This document shows, piece after piece, positions 60,787 through 64,000 of a stretch of 64,000 bases of DNA. Under the pieces are notes generated by a model, which saw nothing but the letters and a program-made list of their open reading frames with translations, was not told the DNA's origin and did not search any database. The number at the start of each line of letters is the position of its first letter. The stretch's first letter is position 1. The DNA lies in contig NC_061111.1 of assembly GCF_002878395.1 (NCBI RefSeq), positions 25,367,711-25,431,710 of the forward strand, read 5' to 3'. This stretch comes from Capsicum annuum. Taxonomy: Eukaryota > Streptophyta > Magnoliopsida > Solanales > Solanaceae. Made by a program: the position numbers and the translations under genes.

Positions 60787-61393
60787 TGGTATTGAGGAAT
60801 TCTTGGGTTGTATTATGATATCGTTATGACTATTAGACTTGATTATTCAGTTAGAATAGGATGTTTTTCCTTAGAGTAGGTTGTATGATTGTCTTAGATG
60901 GTTGATGTGGTATTACTCGTCATCACTTTAAATTATGGTCAGTCGGCGATGCTTTTTGAGTACATATGGTTCCGTACTCACCCTTTTTTTTTCTTCACCT
61001 TACGTGCAGGTACCAATCCAACGACCTTTAGGCATTGAGTTCTTTGGTGTCTTCGGTGTTAACATTTTTGGAGATTTGAGTTAGCTGCTATTGATTTCAG
61101 AGACTACTGAAATCTCCTTCATCCTTATCTTTATGTATTTTTCACATTTTGAGATACTCAGAATTTTCTTTGATTTCTGTATTTAGTGGCTTGTATTAGT
61201 GACTATCAAGCCTGGGATTATCTATGTTTTAACAATGACTATGCTACTTATTATATTTTGGAGATCTTTTGGGTTTTATTCTATTTTCATCTTCTTTCGC
61301 TTTTATACATTTGGATGTTATATTTGAAATTCAATTCTTGGCTTACCTATCACGAAGGGTTGGATAGGTACCATTACGATTCTAAAGATGGGC
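60787..61393 (+). repeat. Probable gypsy LTR, right half
   Basis: Ends 'ggataggtaccattacgattctaaagatgggccttgaa', in the style of Solanaceae gypsy LTR ends (...gggtcgtgaca). It would continue 36033-36910 across the foldback insertion. The open frame at 61186-61398 is inside it. Confidence 0.45.
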
Positions 61394-62820
61394 CTTGAAA
61401 TAAAATTATCTTGTATATACTTATTAGATTGTTTATTGCAAAATAACACTTTTTCATAATTATTAAATTAAAGATTTAATTGCAAGTTATAATAACAACT
61501 TTTTAAATAATTTTTTTTTTTTTTAAAAATCATTGTTATATATTTATTAGTCAAATTATCTCCTATTTTTTTAATCATTTAATAGTCTATCTCTCCTATT
61601 AAATTTTTTTAATCATTTAATAGTCTATCTCTCCATATTATGGTAGCAATAATTTGGTATATGATCCTTCTCAAAAAGCATTACAGTGAAGAATCCGATC
61701 TACAACATGCAAATTTTGACATTGTCGAACAAAAACGAGATGAGTATATAAATTGAACATATTACTTACAATTTTTCTCATAATTTTCGTGTATGAAACC
61801 TGTGTAAAATCAATATGAAATATCAATATTCCGCTCAAGGTTTATAAAATAGTTTCTTACATGTTATATTTATATGGTATGAGTATAATGATTGCAAAAG
61901 TTGGTGCAGAAATCGATTTCCACCAAAAATTATATGTTATTATTTATTTTAGTATATAAAATTTCTATTTCTACCATATAGAAGCATGAGCCAAGGAACG
62001 ACCAAGGGCAAAAAGTAATTTCATAATTAACAAACACACTATGTTGGTACTCTAGAAGCATCCATTCCTAACTCATATTACTACTATTATGCATATTTCA
62101 TAATCCTCCATTCACAAGTCATCTAATATCTCAATGTTTGCTTTAGTCAGGTTTCTTCCCCCGTTCCTTTATGGTTTGCTTCCCAATATTCTTTCTCAAA
62201 TCTTCTTTTTTGCTTATTTTTTCAATTTTAGTTCAGAAAAAAAATTGATAAAAGAGCAGTCTATGATTCTTCTCATACAATTTTTTATTTTGAAGATGGG
62301 AGCAAACAATCGAAAAGGACTAAAATATGGGGCTTTTGGAGTTCAAGCAGAAGATAATGGCAAGGACAACAAAGAAGATGCTATTGTGATATGCGAACAA
62401 CTCCTCATATTGAGAGGTATGGACTAGAATTTTAATTTATTTGGGTATTGCCCAACAAATAGAGTTAAAGATCTCCTCTCTACTTGTTATCTTTTTCTCT
62501 GCTTAAACTCTCTCATCATCCTTGTATCTCTTCATCACCAAAAACTTCAAATCCTTCGATTAATCTCACATAATCTACTTGAATACTACAGAGACCATAT
62601 TTTAGAATATCTATTTGCAGTTCTATTCATTTTTGCCTGCTAAGTAGTGTTTGGTACCTAATGTTAATTTGCATTCCTCAATTGTTGTGTCTACGTAAAT
62701 TTTGTGATCGTACACCTTTTACTATTTATATATAGTAGTAATTAAAAAGATTATGATATTTTAACGTAAGTTTTGAAATTAAGGATTTTTAAAAGTCAAT
62801 TGATCTCCAACTGCAGATAA
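61394..62820. other. AT-rich sequence with a short direct repeat and an unrecognised small open frame
   Basis: A ~44-bp direct repeat (tttaatcatttaatagtcta) lies at 61570-61650. A 97-codon open frame at 62134-62427 has a hydrophobic first half and a polar end; I do not recognise it. There is no strong evidence it is a gene. The last part (62760-62820) resembles the leader that follows a copia LTR on the reverse strand. Confidence 0.35.
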
Positions 62821-63262
62821 TGTAGAGAATAGCAAAAGAAACATGTAGTTGGAGAGACTTTTTGCTAGCCCAAGATCGTTAACTAAGATCGAAAGATTCA
62901 ACTAAAAAGAGGAAGCTATGAAAGAGAAACTTTGTTATGGAAGAGGACTTCTTGAATTGGATTGTTTTGGGTTGGGTTGAAATGTACAAGACTCATCTCT
63001 ACTTATACTAGTCCATAGATGGTTCTAAAAATTCTTCTAGATACTTCTACAAAAAAAAATCTAGTGATCTTTATCTTCTAATACTACTCTAGAATATTGA
63101 GAGAATTTTACAAGAACAATCTAGACTACTTTTATCTTCTAACTATCTAAGAATAATCTAGATATTTCTCTAAGATAATTATCCTAAATACTATGTTAGA
63201 GTATTCTAGAAACTTTACTAGAAAATCTATGATTTAAAAAAATCAACTTTCATATTTTCACA
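62821..63262 (-). repeat. Copia-type LTR (442 bp), reverse strand
   Basis: On the reverse strand it runs TGTGAAAATATG to CTATTCTCTACA, with TGT/ACA ends. It contains repeated tctaga/attcta motifs and leads, at its far end, into ttatctgcagttggagatca, a typical leader after such LTRs. It is flanked on the other side by a copia gag remnant. Confidence 0.65.
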
Positions 63263-63500
63263 CTCTGCCTTAAAGTAATTTTTTGAAAGCTACCCTAAAC
63301 TTGTCTGAATGTTTGCAATAGAATGATTACCTTGAGTGGTGTTCACCAATTCATTCTCCAATATTTGTAATTAGGATTCATTCTTCTTATTGAACAACTA
63401 GTCGAGGGTCCTCCAAATTTCATGAGCTGATTTACACCTTATAATATGGTCAAATAAAACAAAAGAGACGAACCTCTTCAGAATGAACTCCGCCTTCTAT
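63263..63500 (-). pseudogene. Copia gag (UBN2-type) fragment, reverse strand
   Basis: Read leftward from 63500: VLFDHIIRCKSAHEIWRTLD, a stop, LFNKKNES, a stop, LQILENELVNTTQGNHSIA. These are hallmarks of a Ty1/copia gag domain. The remainder of gag and all of pol are deleted: within about 60 bases of this text the LTR begins. Confidence 0.75.
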
Positions 63501-64000
63501 AGACACCTAATTTTCTCTCTCTCAAAACCTAATTTATCCATTTTTTTACCTCACGTTATCATACACTCTCACCCATATGATTATACCCCAAAAAAAGACA
63601 AAAAAAAAAAAAATTTCAATAAATCCCTAACAAATAAAATCTATAATATTCCCTTATCCTAACAAACTTTATCTCAACCAATTCATACCCCTCACCCCAC
63701 TCTTACTCTACCCCACCACCCCACCCTACCTTACTGTTACACGTCACACAAACGGACACCATCCATACTCTTTTTTTTTCATATATATCAGCAATAATAC
63801 CAGGGAGGGGGGGATTTCATGAAAAAAAGGAGAGAACACAATACATACATAACACACACAGAAAAAAATCACTGACCCTCACTAACCATACATACACATA
63901 ATGCACAGTGAAGAAGGGGACGACTCCATCTATATCATATACACAAACCGTCAATGGATACACACTATTATTCACACATACAACTCCACTAACACACATA
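63501..64000. other. Low-complexity AC/CT-rich sequence
   Basis: Poly-A runs, CCCCA-rich text (63680-63730) and CA-rich text at the end. No coding sequence recognised. Confidence 0.45.

Noticed and set aside
62134..62427. 97-codon open frame as a host gene
   Set aside because: No recognised domain, no clear splice partners; kept only as an unassigned open frame in the region entry.

Overview
This is a repeat-dominated piece of a flowering-plant nuclear genome. The style of the Ty3/gypsy polyproteins, the CACTA termini and the AT-rich non-autonomous elements suggest Solanaceae (Solanum or Capsicum), but the species cannot be named from sequence alone. Two runs of 100 N (7164-7263 and 11003-11102) are assembly gaps. 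I see one host gene of recognisable function: a gene for a LON substrate-binding-domain protein, probably targeted to the chloroplast, at 8576-10786. Six exons splice cleanly, but its last exon is not found. Everything else recognisable is transposable-element sequence, nearly all decayed by stops, frameshifts and deletions.

Layout. 1-7163: an old Ty3/gypsy element (element 1) with long LTRs, cut by the left window edge and by gap 1. 7264-7901: reverse-strand copia gag fragment and its short LTR. 8576-10786: LON-domain gene. 11103-17524: AT-rich non-coding DNA with a Helitron-like 3' end (13347), a tandem repeat of roughly 60-120 bp units (14256-14945) and two tandem Helitron-like elements (16286-17083). 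17525-33790: two head-to-tail gypsy elements that share one LTR. The second is split in its pol gene by a 9,980-bp CACTA transposon (22895-32874) with a 3-bp target duplication. This transposon carries a TNPA-like gene and a TNP2-like gene that has lost its catalytic core.

33790-36910 and 60787-61393 are LTR-type sequences. Between them, 36911-60786 is a four-level nest. The outer layer is a foldback-like DNA element with long polypyrimidine/polypurine inverted ends and internal ~113-bp tandem repeats. Element 2 (37852-59061), a gypsy-derived LTR element with no recognisable genes, sits inside its tandem array. Inside element 2 lie element 4 (42576-46582, gag only, target duplication CTAAC) and, within its 3' LTR, element 3 (49187-58061, target duplication TTAGG). 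61394-64000 holds anonymous AT-rich sequence and a reverse-strand copia LTR with a gag remnant.

No element looks autonomous as it stands. The most interesting signals are the long non-coding block shared by elements 1, 2 and 3 where pol would normally be, the nested foldback element, and the CACTA element whose transposase core was removed while its flanking domains stayed.
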